Positions 48,498 through 59,064 of a stretch of 64,000 nucleotides of DNA are shown here, one piece after another. The position numbers and the translations under genes are program-made. The notes under the pieces were generated by a model. It did no database searches. It worked only from the letters and a program-made list of their open reading frames with translations, and had not been told where the DNA came from. Source of the DNA: Cellulophaga sp. BC115SP (GTDB lineage: Bacteria; Bacteroidota; Bacteroidia; Cytophagales; Spirosomataceae); assembly GCF_009905545.1 (NCBI RefSeq), contig NZ_JAAALB010000027.1, positions 17,492 through 81,491 on the forward strand, given 5' to 3'. Positions within the stretch are counted from its first letter, which is position 1; each line of letters opens with the position of its first letter.

Positions 48498-49633
48498 TAA
48501 AATCCCATTAAAAACTTTCTATCAATTGTAAATTGGTCAAAAAAACCTTTGGGTGGATATCGTAACCTTCCACCATTTTCTAGCATAATCTTACTAGCTA
48601 TAGTACAATGATTAGTTTCGTCACGATCAAAATGGTAAATTTTTACATTATCCTTTGAAACTCCCCCCTTCTTTTCTTCAAATTTTTTACATTGTACCAA
48701 TACCCCATTGATAACATGATCACTATGTGTTTCAATAACAATTTGTATTCCTAACTCAGCAGCAAGACATATCAACTCAGTGAGTTTAGATATACCATGT
48801 GGATGTAGGTGAGCCTCTGGGTTTTCTATTATTAGCAAAGCGTCAGGCTCTGCTGAAAGAATGGCTATAATGATTGGCATCACATAACTAATACCAAACC
48901 CTACGTTCGATGCTTCGAATAAATTAGTTTTACCTGTACTTCCTCGACTAGTCTCAAAGGAATATTTTAGCGTGAAACCGAGTTTTCCTTGATCTCTTAT
49001 ATCCACATTAATTCCGCTACTTATTTCTTGTTCCCATGCTATTACCTGAGAAAACAAATCATCATAATCGCTTTTAATACATAGAGCTTGAGCTACTGTT
49101 AAATTTCTATACTGATTCAGAAAATGGACAAAGTACTCAGCTTTTCCATCCATTTCTGATATTTGTCGTCGAATATCTACAATTTTATCATCTTTGGAAT
49201 ATTGCTCTTGTGGACCAAGTCTGTTGGCACTTATGTATTGAAATTTGTAGGAAAATAGACTCTCATCATCAATCTTACTATTTGAACTAGATCTGGCAAG
49301 ACTAATAAAACTTTTTACTTTTGCCTCTTCCTTTTCGGCTGAATACTTAAAAAAATAGTTGTCAATAGAAGTCGAGAAATAAAAAGTAAAGCCATCCTCT
49401 TCTGCATATTGATAAATAGCATCTCCTGCAGTGCCAATTTTAACGGAGTTAGATTTCAAATCTAGATTTTCAAAATTCCGTTCTTTAATATAGTTATCTC
49501 GTAGCAACAAAAGAGCTTGTAAGGACGAAGATTTACCTACTCCATTAGCACCACATAAAAGGGTTAAATTTCCAAACTCAACAAGAGTTTCAGCATGACT
49601 TTTAAAATTTTGAAGCTTTATCTCTTTTATCAT
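48497..49633 (-). CDS. DUF3696 AAA-type ATPase
   Basis: A 378-residue ABC/SMC-like ATPase of the DUF3696 group, common in defence operons. Walker A GANGVGKS (28-35), Walker B LLIIENPEAHLHP (about 270-282) and ETHSDHVINGV (switch histidine, about 297-307) are present, and the C-terminal signature GRLRYPPKGFFDQF (about 353-366) marks DUF3696. It overlaps the DUF262 gene by 32 bases and is coupled to the unknown gene downstream. It presumably drives or regulates the DUF262 partner. Confidence 0.85.
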   Translation of the reverse strand: MIKEIKLQNFKSHAETLVEFGNLTLLCGANGVGKSSSLQALLLLRDNYIKERNFENLDLKSNSVKIGTAGDAIYQYAEEDGFTFYFSTSIDNYFFKYSAEKEEAKVKSFISLARSSSNSKIDDESLFSYKFQYISANRLGPQEQYSKDDKIVDIRRQISEMDGKAEYFVHFLNQYRNLTVAQALCIKSDYDDLFSQVIAWEQEISSGINVDIRDQGKLGFTLKYSFETSRGSTGKTNLFEASNVGFGISYVMPIIIAILSAEPDALLIIENPEAHLHPHGISKLTELICLAAELGIQIVIETHSDHVINGVLVQCKKFEEKKGGVSKDNVKIYHFDRDETNHCTIASKIMLENGGRLRYPPKGFFDQFTIDRKFLMGF

Positions 49634-50774
49634 TGATGAATGTAGTTAATAGTGTATTAAACTCAGTATTTCTATTTATAACACTTTCTTTAGTTGCAGT
49701 TCCAGTAGTTATAGCATCAAGAAATTTTTTATTATTGGTTAAAAATTCTATGAATTTCGTTCTAAACTCCATCGAGCTTAATTCTAAAAGAGACATTTCA
49801 TCTTCAGATAATTTAGCAAAAGCAACACTAATTACCTCAAAAATTGGCTTATTTACAGGTTTACGTGGGTCATTGACGTTAAACCTTTTCCTAAAAGCAT
49901 CAGTTCCAAAAATATTAAAAGCTAACTTCAACGCTTTAGTAAAATTAGCTTTTATTTCGCTGAGTTTTTTTTCATCGCTAGGAATAATACGTGTTCCCTT
50001 TGTTATAAATCTATCTAAATCTGGCTCGTATGTAGTAAAACCCAATAAATAAAATGCCAAAAATCTTGAAACAAAATCTAAATCTTCTTGTCTTTTTGTC
50101 TTTACAGAATTATCAGTCGCTTTTCGAAAATATATTCCAGATTCTTGTTGTTCATTCAATAAAAACTCCAAAAAATCTACTCTGTATCCCTGAAAGAGGG
50201 CTGTACGAATTTCTTGTGCCTTAAGTGGTACATCGCCCTGATTTATTCGGCTAAAAATGGTGTATTTAACCTCGTCTGGTGTCCCCTTCCCTATCAGGTT
50301 GATGGTTACTTGATTTGAATTAATTGTCCGTTTTACATCCTTGGGCAGCTCCTCCCACTTTTTCCCATTGTACTGTGTTAAAAACTCTAAGTTCTCCAAA
50401 ACTAAATGGGCTTTATTTTTTCCAACCTCACCTCGACCCAGCATAAAATGCTCCAATGTACTCATTCTTTGAAGCCCATCAACCACATACCATCTTTTAT
50501 CATCTGCTTCATCAAAATAGAATAATGGAATAGGTAAATCTAGCATTAAAGACTCTATAAAACGACTCTTCTTAGTGTTGCTCCATAGATTTGGTAATCT
50601 TTGATAACGAGGAACTAATATCTGATCATCCTCCATCAACTCTACCAGTTGTCCAATATTTCTAGGTATGATTTTAATGTTTATCTCAGATGGGTTAAAA
50701 GGAATTGTAATACTTATGTCCTCATTTCCTTCTTCTTTTTCAATGTCATCCCATTCATCAGTAGATTGTACCAT
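49602..50774 (-). CDS. DUF262 domain protein (ParB/GmrS-like)
   Basis: A 390-residue protein with a DUF262 domain: VPRYQR (54-59), WSNTKKSRFIESLMLDLP (about 64-81) and D99-G-L-Q-R103 in VVDGLQRMSTL, a fingerprint of the ParB-like nucleotide-binding fold found in GmrSD and related nucleases. There is no HNH (DUF1524) domain after it; the C-terminal 140 residues are helical. I use the ATG at 50774. It is the first gene of the coupled trio. DUF262 proteins in this setting are linked to anti-phage systems; the role here is by analogy. Confidence 0.85.
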   Translation of the reverse strand: MVQSTDEWDDIEKEEGNEDISITIPFNPSEINIKIIPRNIGQLVELMEDDQILVPRYQRLPNLWSNTKKSRFIESLMLDLPIPLFYFDEADDKRWYVVDGLQRMSTLEHFMLGRGEVGKNKAHLVLENLEFLTQYNGKKWEELPKDVKRTINSNQVTINLIGKGTPDEVKYTIFSRINQGDVPLKAQEIRTALFQGYRVDFLEFLLNEQQESGIYFRKATDNSVKTKRQEDLDFVSRFLAFYLLGFTTYEPDLDRFITKGTRIIPSDEKKLSEIKANFTKALKLAFNIFGTDAFRKRFNVNDPRKPVNKPIFEVISVAFAKLSEDEMSLLELSSMEFRTKFIEFLTNNKKFLDAITTGTATKESVINRNTEFNTLLTTFINDKRDKASKF

Positions 50775-50970
50775 AGCTATATATTTTGTTTTACTGATGT
50801 AAAAATACAACATTTACATTGAATATAAGTAATCGATAAAATCTCTTAATTTAGGAAATTCGTCATTTTAGAGAATATAATTGTATAAAACCGAGACAGT
50901 ATTTCTCCCTCCTATTTTATTTCGGAATCATTTTTTACCTTTGCAAAAAATATATTTGACCATCATTTCC

Positions 50971-51738
50971 ATGAAAAAAATTATTAGCTGGACACTCCGA
51001 AACATTCCTCGTAAGTATTTGCAATTAGTTAGTCACTTTGCCATGAACCTATATGCGTTCTTTTTGCGAGGTAATAAGGTGGAATGTACAGTTTGTGGCT
51101 CTACATTTTCGAAATTCGTTCCTTATGGTCGTCTCGAGCCTCGTGATAACGCTCTTTGTCCAAACTGCCTTGCTCTCGAACGTCACCGTTTGATGTATTT
51201 ATACCTTCAACAAAAGACTAATTTCTTCAAAGCTGACCTTAAAGTTTTGCATGTGGCGCCTGAGTATTGTTTTATCGACCGTTTCGAAAAAATGAAAAAC
51301 TTGGACTATATCACCGCTGATATTGAGTCGCCTTTGGCAAAAGTAAAAATGGACTTGCACAATATTCCTTTCGAAGACAATACTTTCGATGTAGTTTTCT
51401 GTAATCACGTATTGGAGCACGTCGACGATGATATTCGTTGTATGCAAGAAATGCGTCGTGTGCTAAAACCAAACGGTTGGGGTATTATGCAATCACCACA
51501 AGACTGGAACTTGGAAACTACTTTTGAAGATAAAACCATCACCGACCCGAAAGAGCGTGAGCGTCTTTTCAAACAAGATGACCACTTCCGTATTTTTGGT
51601 CGTGACTACCACAAACGCCTCGAACAAGGTGGTTGGCATGTTACACAAGACCGTTTTGTGATGGAAATGCCCAAAGACAAAGTAGAACGCTATGCTCTTC
51701 CGAAGGAGGAGATTATTTATTTGTGCGAAAAAAAATAA
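50971..51738 (+). CDS. Class I SAM-dependent methyltransferase with N-terminal zinc knuckle
   Basis: A 255-residue methyltransferase-like protein. A four-Cys zinc site (C39, C42, C63, C66 in ECTVCG and CPNCLA) comes first, then a methyltransferase fold: LKVLHVAPEYCF (about 88-99) replaces the usual glycine loop, DIESPL follows (acidic motif), and FCNHVLEHVDDDI (about 142-154) and EMRRVLKPNGWG match the class I pattern. I use the ATG at 50971. A -7-like TACCTTTG is at 50936-50943. Substrate unknown; the aminopeptidase gene follows after 18 bases, probably in one operon. Confidence 0.8.
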   Translation: MKKIISWTLRNIPRKYLQLVSHFAMNLYAFFLRGNKVECTVCGSTFSKFVPYGRLEPRDNALCPNCLALERHRLMYLYLQQKTNFFKADLKVLHVAPEYCFIDRFEKMKNLDYITADIESPLAKVKMDLHNIPFEDNTFDVVFCNHVLEHVDDDIRCMQEMRRVLKPNGWGIMQSPQDWNLETTFEDKTITDPKERERLFKQDDHFRIFGRDYHKRLEQGGWHVTQDRFVMEMPKDKVERYALPKEEIIYLCEKK

Positions 51739-51756
51739 CACCAACAACACTCATCA

Positions 51757-53046
51757 ATGAAATACTTACCGATAGATAGTCAACTGTTTGTAACAAACAG
51801 AGCTAGATTAAACCAGCTATTGAAACCAAAAGGTATAGCGATTTTCAACTCAAATGACATTATGCCGACCAATGCTGACGGTACAATGGGCTTCAGACAA
51901 AACTCTGATTTGTTTTATTTGAGTGGTATCGATCAAGAAGAAACGATTCTTTTGTTGTTTCCAGATGCTCCAGACCCACGTATGAGAGAAATTTTATTCC
52001 TACGTGAAACTTCAGATGTGATTGCGGTTTGGGAAGGATACAAATACACAAAAGAACACGCAAAAGAGGTTTCTGGCATTGAGACGATCTATTGGACTAG
52101 CCAATTTGAGCAAGTTTTGACTACCTTGGTATTTGAGGCTGAAGCCATTTATCTCAATACCAACGAACATATCCGTAATAGCTCTGAGGTACAAACACGC
52201 GATGCGAAGTTTATCAACTGGGTAAAAGACCGTTATCCTTTACACCGTCTTGAGCGTGTGGCTCCATTGATGCACCATTTACGTGTTATCAAAAATCCTG
52301 TAGAGATTGCGCAACTCAACGAAGCTATTCGTATTACAGAATTAGGTTTTAGAAGACTCTTGAATTTTGTAAAACCTGGTGTTACAGAATACGAAGTAGA
52401 AGCAGAACTTATCCATGAGTTTGTAAGAAATCGCTCAAAAGGATTTGCATATCAGCCAATTATCGCTTCAGGTGCCAATGCTTGTGTATTGCACTACATC
52501 GAAAACAGCCGTATTTGTAAAGATGGAGATTTGTTGTTGTTGGACGTAGCAGCCGAATATGCTAACTACAATGCAGACTTAACGCGTACTATTCCTGTCA
52601 ATGGTCGTTTTACAGCTCGTCAGCGTGCGGTATATGATGCTGTTCATCGTGCTTTCAAATTCGCTAAATCTATCATGCAGGTGGGTGTTTTATGGAGTGA
52701 ATACCAACACGAAGTAGAAATGTTCATTGAATCTGAATTGATTGGACTAGGTTTGTTTGATAAAACTGATGTAAAAAATCAAAATCCAGAATCTCCTTTA
52801 TTCAAAAAATACTTTATGCACGGAACATCACACCACTTAGGTTTGGATGTGCATGATGTATGGAGTCGCTACCGTCGTTTTGAGGCTGGAATGGTATTTA
52901 CAATTGAGCCTGGGATTTATATCCAAGAAGAAGGTCTGGGAGTTCGTCTCGAAAATAATATCCTTGTTACTGAGGATGGTAATATCGATTTGATGGGAAG
53001 CATTCCAATGGAAGCTGACGAAATCGAAAGCTTAATGAATGCCTAG
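51757..53046 (+). CDS. Xaa-Pro aminopeptidase P-like (M24B)
   Basis: Cleaves the N-terminal residue before proline. The 429-residue protein has the two-domain form: an N-terminal creatinase-like domain (GFRQNSDLFYLSGID) and the pita-bread catalytic domain. Metal ligands are visible: LDVAAEYANYNADLTR (two aspartates), HGTSHHLGLDVHD (histidine), FTIEPGIYI (glutamate) and GVRLENNILV (glutamate). It follows the methyltransferase by 18 bases, likely in the same operon, and is followed by a terminator hairpin. Confidence 0.94.
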   Translation: MKYLPIDSQLFVTNRARLNQLLKPKGIAIFNSNDIMPTNADGTMGFRQNSDLFYLSGIDQEETILLLFPDAPDPRMREILFLRETSDVIAVWEGYKYTKEHAKEVSGIETIYWTSQFEQVLTTLVFEAEAIYLNTNEHIRNSSEVQTRDAKFINWVKDRYPLHRLERVAPLMHHLRVIKNPVEIAQLNEAIRITELGFRRLLNFVKPGVTEYEVEAELIHEFVRNRSKGFAYQPIIASGANACVLHYIENSRICKDGDLLLLDVAAEYANYNADLTRTIPVNGRFTARQRAVYDAVHRAFKFAKSIMQVGVLWSEYQHEVEMFIESELIGLGLFDKTDVKNQNPESPLFKKYFMHGTSHHLGLDVHDVWSRYRRFEAGMVFTIEPGIYIQEEGLGVRLENNILVTEDGNIDLMGSIPMEADEIESLMNA

Positions 53047-53061
53047 ATAGGCACCAAGTGG

Positions 53062-53097
53062 CAAAGGCACATAGGGACAAAGTGTCTTTGTTATTTT
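53062..53097 (+). terminator. Terminator after the aminopeptidase gene
   Basis: CAAAGGCAC (53062-53070) and GTGTCTTTG (53082-53090), with one G-U pair, followed by TTATTTT. Confidence 0.6.
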
Positions 53098-53098
53098 G

Positions 53099-53161
53099 GA
53101 TTTGAGATTTCTGATTTCGGAAGTGTTTGAAATATTTTTCCGAAATCAGAAATCCCAAATC
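53099..53161. repeat. Core-only MITE-like inverted repeat
   Basis: Imperfect arms of 24 bases (53099-53122 and 53138-53161) carrying CTGATTTCGGAA and TTCCGAAATCAG, the core of MITE-like copies 1 and 2, but without the TACGAAGGATT ends. Confidence 0.65.
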
Positions 53162-53197
53162 TGCAATAATTTAAAAACTCCTCACTCAAAACTCAAA

Positions 53198-54412
53198 ATG
53201 CCTTTCCCGACTATTTTATTATTTGATTTAGATGCTTCTGGTCATCATTCTGAATATCTAGCACATTTGATTGAATATCAGTTAGAACATCGTCTGCCTA
53301 TCAAATTAATAGCTTTGGTCAGTCCAATCTTTGCTACAAAACACGTCAATCTTACCCAAAGAACGTCGGTGGATGCTTCGGTTTTTGAGTGGAAATATAT
53401 TTCTGAGGAAGAATTTCAGCAGTATCAAGCAGAAAATAATGTCATCAAACGAGGAGATTTTGAATGGGGATTATTCTGTAAATATGCTTCAGTATTTCAA
53501 GCCAAACATGGTGTTTTGATGTATCTGGACCATTTGCAATTAGCGATTTTACAAAAAGGTAATCAAGCTCCTTGTACTTTTTCTGGCATATTTTTTAGAA
53601 CTACACTAACCAATTATCGTCCCGACTCTTGGAAAGAACGTATCAATTTTATTCGTAAAAAATGGATGCTTCGTGGGTTACTTTTTTCTAAAAAGTTGAC
53701 CAACCTTTATTGCCTTGATCCGTATGCAACCGATTATATTCAAGAAAAATGGCATAGCAACAAATCATTGTATTTGCCTGACCCAGTCAAAACCTATCCA
53801 TTCCCAGCGGAAGCTCCCGCTTTGCTCCGACAACAGTTAGGCATTGAACCGCATCGTAAGGTATTTCTTATTTTTGGTTTTTTGGATGAAAGAAAAGGAA
53901 TCATTCCAACGCTGGAGGCATTGCTTCAATTACCCCAAAAACAGCGACAAGATGCTTGCTTACTGCTAGTAGGCGGCTGGACTGCGGAAGAAAAAGATCG
54001 TTTTGAAGAAAAATTAAAAGCAGTTGGAGCAGAAAACCACTTACAAATTGTTAAAGTTGATTATTTCGTAGAACCCGAACTAATTCAACAATTCTTTGCC
54101 CTTTCTGATGTAATTATGGGCTTGTATCAAAAACATATCGGTATGAGTGGTATCATGGTGCGCTCGGCTTTTGCTCAAAAACCGCTCTTAACTTATAATT
54201 ACGGTTTGATGGGAGAACTTACCCGAAGAAATCAACTGGGAATTACCGTAGAGCCAAATAATCAAGAAGAGTTACAAGAAAAAATACAATTTTTGTTAAG
54301 TCAATCAAAAACTGTCGGAAATCAGACCATGATGAAAGAGTTTTCTGACCATCATCAGGTAAAATTTTTCGCAGAATGTATCTTCAAAAAAAATAAAAAA
54401 ATATTATCCTGA
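53198..54412 (+). CDS. Glycosyltransferase family 4-like
   Basis: A 404-residue GT-B glycosyltransferase-like protein. A glycine-rich donor region (KVFLIFGFLDERKGIIPTLEALLQL, about 224-248), LLLVGGWTAEE, and the C-terminal VIMGLYQKHIGMSGIMVRSAFAQKPLLTYNYG (spanning about 306-338) fit the GT4 pattern with an acidic/EX7E-like region weak or absent. It probably transfers a sugar onto a cell-surface molecule. I use the ATG at 53198, since the open frame upstream reads through the repeat at 53099-53161. Confidence 0.75.
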   Translation: MPFPTILLFDLDASGHHSEYLAHLIEYQLEHRLPIKLIALVSPIFATKHVNLTQRTSVDASVFEWKYISEEEFQQYQAENNVIKRGDFEWGLFCKYASVFQAKHGVLMYLDHLQLAILQKGNQAPCTFSGIFFRTTLTNYRPDSWKERINFIRKKWMLRGLLFSKKLTNLYCLDPYATDYIQEKWHSNKSLYLPDPVKTYPFPAEAPALLRQQLGIEPHRKVFLIFGFLDERKGIIPTLEALLQLPQKQRQDACLLLVGGWTAEEKDRFEEKLKAVGAENHLQIVKVDYFVEPELIQQFFALSDVIMGLYQKHIGMSGIMVRSAFAQKPLLTYNYGLMGELTRRNQLGITVEPNNQEELQEKIQFLLSQSKTVGNQTMMKEFSDHHQVKFFAECIFKKNKKILS

Positions 54413-54536
54413 AAATCAGGCACTTCAAAAAAACTTAGCCCCTTTACACTTAGAGTTCTAAGTAATTTTCTTACCTTTGTATCCCGTAACCATAGTTTCG
54501 GATTTTCTAAAATGAAATCTTCTTTGGGAAATCTGA

Positions 54537-56243
<1,707 letters not shown>

Positions 56244-56290
56244 CCTTTTGTAAAAAAATACAGCTAAAAAGCCAAGTTCTTTGTAATTTT

Positions 56291-56324
56291 GCACCGCCAA
56301 AGTCGAGGCGGTGCATTTTTATTT
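56291..56324 (+). terminator. Terminator after pyrG
   Basis: GCACCGCC (56291-56298) and GGCGGTGC (56307-56314), followed by ATTTTTATTT. A classical intrinsic terminator. Confidence 0.8.
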
Positions 56325-56478
56325 CTTTACCATTCGATTTTAAATATTTAACAAGAAAAGACGAACCGAAAGTTATTTTTGAGATGACTCACAGATACCA
56401 AGGTCAAACTTTTAAATACTACAATTCCAAAAATAACTAGCCTTTTAAAAATGAAAGGCACTTTTAAACAAATACCAA

Positions 56479-58326
56479 ATGGATAGAAATCAAGTCACGG
56501 GGCTATTATTGCTGATGGGGATGTTGCTGGGGTACCAGTTTTTCTTTGCTCCGAAAGAAGAACCAAAACAAGCACAAAAGGCGCAAGTTGCACAAACTAC
56601 TGTACACAAAACAGTAGCTCCAACCACTGATACTGTAGCTTTGAAGGCCGCAGCGGGTGATTTTGCGACGGCGGCTACTGGTGTAGCGCAAGATGTGGTT
56701 CTTGAAAACAAAGACATCAAAGTTACTTTCTCTACGCAAGGTGGTAAAGTAAAACAAGTATTGCTTAAGCACTACAAAACATATAATGATTTTGCGGCTC
56801 ATAAAGAAAACCCATTGACTATTTATGATGAAGCATTCGACAAACTTTCTTTTGAATTAGCTACGACAAAAGGTAATGTAGACATCAACAAGTTGTTCTT
56901 TACTACTCAATCAAAAGGTGGTGTGGTAGCTGAGGGTCAAAAACAATCTGTAACGTTTACATTGGCTCTAGCAAACGGTCAGTCTATCGAACAGACTTAT
57001 ACTTTGGCTGGTGAAGGTTTCTTAGTTGACCAAAATACTCAAATCAAAGGATTGGACGGTTTGTTGAAAAGCCAAACTGCTAAAATCAATTGGATTGAAG
57101 AGGTTCGTCCTACAGAAAAAGATTTAAACGAAAACCGTAAGGCTACTGTTAACTACCTAATCGCTGAAGGTGAAGAGTTCGACCAGTTGACAGAAAACCC
57201 TACAAGTGCCAACGATGCTACAGTTGAAAAGCCATTAAATTGGTTGACTTTCAAGAAAAAGTACTTCTTGTCAGGTTTTATTGCTAAAAACACTCCTATT
57301 ACTAAAGCACAAATTTGGGCAACACCAAATCCACAAGATTCGGTTAATATCAAAACATTACGTGCTAACATGGAGGTTTCTTTGGCAGACATGAAAGCTG
57401 GTAAAGGACAATATCAATGGTATTTTGGGCCAAACGACTACAACAAAATCAAAGAAATTGCTCCTGCATTTGGTCGTAACGTAAAATTGAGTTATGATAT
57501 TTTCTTACCAATTACACGTTATGTTTTTGTTCCATTGTTCAATGTTCTTGAAACAGTGTTTAGCAACTATGGTTTATTGATTATTGCTTTGGTATTGGTA
57601 ATTAAGTTTGCCTTGTTGCCATTGACATACAAATCGTATGTAAGTATGGCAAAAATGCGTATTCTTCAACCAGAATTGAATGCTATCAAAGAAAAGATAG
57701 GTGACGACGCAGCTAAATTGCAACAAGCTCAAATGAAATTGTATGGTGAGGTAGGTGTAAGTCCATTGAGTGGTTGTGTGCCTGTGTTAGCTACCATGCC
57801 AATTTTGATGGCGGTATTTATGTTGTTCCCTAACTTGATTAACCTTCGTCAGGAGGCATTCTTGTGGGCAAATGACCTTTCTACTTATGACTCTGTTTGG
57901 GATTTGCCATTTAGCATTCCTTTTTACGGTAACCACGTCAGTTTATTTACTTTGTTGATGACCCTTTCGAGTATTGCATACGGTTATTACAACAACCAAA
58001 ATACACCAGATCAAGTAGGTCAGCCAATCGATATGAAGAAAATGGCTTATATCACGCCAGTAATCTTTATGTTCGTGATGAACTCACTTCCTGCAGGTAT
58101 GAGCTTCTATTACTTTGTCTCTAACTTAGTAACGATTTTACAACAAATCGGTATTCGTAAGTTTGTTGACGAAGATAAAATCAAACAGATTTTGGAAGAC
58201 AATCGTAAGAAAATCGCTGCTGGTGGAGGTAAAAAATCTCGTTTTTCAGAATATTTGCAAAAGCAAATGAAAGCTGCTGAAGAAATGCAGAAACAGCAAA
58301 ACGATGATAAGAAGAAGAAAAAATAA
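56479..58326 (+). CDS. yidC: Membrane protein insertase YidC
   Basis: Inserts and folds inner-membrane proteins. The 615-residue protein begins with a membrane anchor (MDRNQVTGLLLLMGMLLGY), then a large periplasmic domain (about 65-345), then the conserved insertase domain with FVPLFNVLETVFSNYGLLI (about 351-369), KFALLPLTYKSYVSMAKM, GCVPVLATMPILMAVFMLFP and YFVSNLVTILQQ, and a Lys-rich tail (KKKKK) for ribosome contact. It follows pyrG in the same direction. Confidence 0.97.
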   Translation: MDRNQVTGLLLLMGMLLGYQFFFAPKEEPKQAQKAQVAQTTVHKTVAPTTDTVALKAAAGDFATAATGVAQDVVLENKDIKVTFSTQGGKVKQVLLKHYKTYNDFAAHKENPLTIYDEAFDKLSFELATTKGNVDINKLFFTTQSKGGVVAEGQKQSVTFTLALANGQSIEQTYTLAGEGFLVDQNTQIKGLDGLLKSQTAKINWIEEVRPTEKDLNENRKATVNYLIAEGEEFDQLTENPTSANDATVEKPLNWLTFKKKYFLSGFIAKNTPITKAQIWATPNPQDSVNIKTLRANMEVSLADMKAGKGQYQWYFGPNDYNKIKEIAPAFGRNVKLSYDIFLPITRYVFVPLFNVLETVFSNYGLLIIALVLVIKFALLPLTYKSYVSMAKMRILQPELNAIKEKIGDDAAKLQQAQMKLYGEVGVSPLSGCVPVLATMPILMAVFMLFPNLINLRQEAFLWANDLSTYDSVWDLPFSIPFYGNHVSLFTLLMTLSSIAYGYYNNQNTPDQVGQPIDMKKMAYITPVIFMFVMNSLPAGMSFYYFVSNLVTILQQIGIRKFVDEDKIKQILEDNRKKIAAGGGKKSRFSEYLQKQMKAAEEMQKQQNDDKKKKK

Positions 58327-58392
58327 TTATCTGATTTGAGAATTTGAAAATTCGATAATTTGAAAATTGCTATTTAATATAAATAATTAGCT

Positions 58393-58445
58393 AAAAAAAG
58401 GTCTTCATAGAGAGATAGATTGTTTCTCTATGAAGACCTTTTTTT
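58393..58445. terminator. Bidirectional terminator between yidC and the GNAT gene
   Basis: Perfect 21-base arms at 58393-58413 and 58425-58445 (AAAAAAAGGTCTTCATAGAG in part) between convergent genes. The A run and T run at the two ends suit both directions. AATTTGAAAATT repeats flank it on both sides in inverse orientation. Confidence 0.8.
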
Positions 58446-58483
58446 AATTTTCAAATCTTCAAATCACCAAATTTTCAAATTAA

Positions 58484-58933
58484 TCAATCTTTCAGCATTT
58501 CTATATGCTCAATACCATCTTCGAGATAAATTTCGCTTGTTTGAACAAAGCCAAAAGATTCGTAAAATCCCTTTAGATACAACTGTGCTCCTAGCTTGAT
58601 AGATGAGCCGTAAAGTTCTTCAGCCAATTCGATAGAATTTCTCATTAATTCCTTTCCTACGCCATATTTTCTTACTCTGGGAGAAGTTACCACCCGTCCA
58701 ATAGACGCCTCTTCATAGGATAGCCCTGGAGGAACGATGCGAGTATAGGCTACAATCTGTTGAGTTTCAGTATCAAATCCCATTAGGTGATGACATTTAA
58801 AGTCCTTATCATCAAGATCTTGAAACGGACAATTTTGCTCCACAATAAACACTTCGCAACGTAACTGCAAGATTTGATAAAGTTCTGTCGTGCTGAGATT
58901 TCTAAAATGTTTATAGTACCAGTTCAAATTCAT
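58484..58933 (-). CDS. ElaA-like GNAT family N-acetyltransferase
   Basis: A 149-residue acetyltransferase. The N-terminus (WYYKHFRNLSTTELYQILQLR, about 5-25) and FIVEQNCPFQDLDDKD are typical of ElaA; the acetyl-CoA loop follows at VTSPRVRKYGVGKELM (about 87-102) and the C-terminal YLKGFYESFGFVQ closes the fold. The acceptor is unknown. It is convergent with yidC and divergent from the periplasmic-binding gene. Confidence 0.88.
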   Translation of the reverse strand: MNLNWYYKHFRNLSTTELYQILQLRCEVFIVEQNCPFQDLDDKDFKCHHLMGFDTETQQIVAYTRIVPPGLSYEEASIGRVVTSPRVRKYGVGKELMRNSIELAEELYGSSIKLGAQLYLKGFYESFGFVQTSEIYLEDGIEHIEMLKD

Positions 58934-59064
58934 AAGAGGATAATTAATAGTTTGTGATTTTAGGTTGACAATAGTAAATTTAATAATAATGTCATCAATT
59001 ACCCCAACTTAATCGGCATTCGTCAAAGTTTATTATATTTGTACAATCACAAATTCCATGAATT

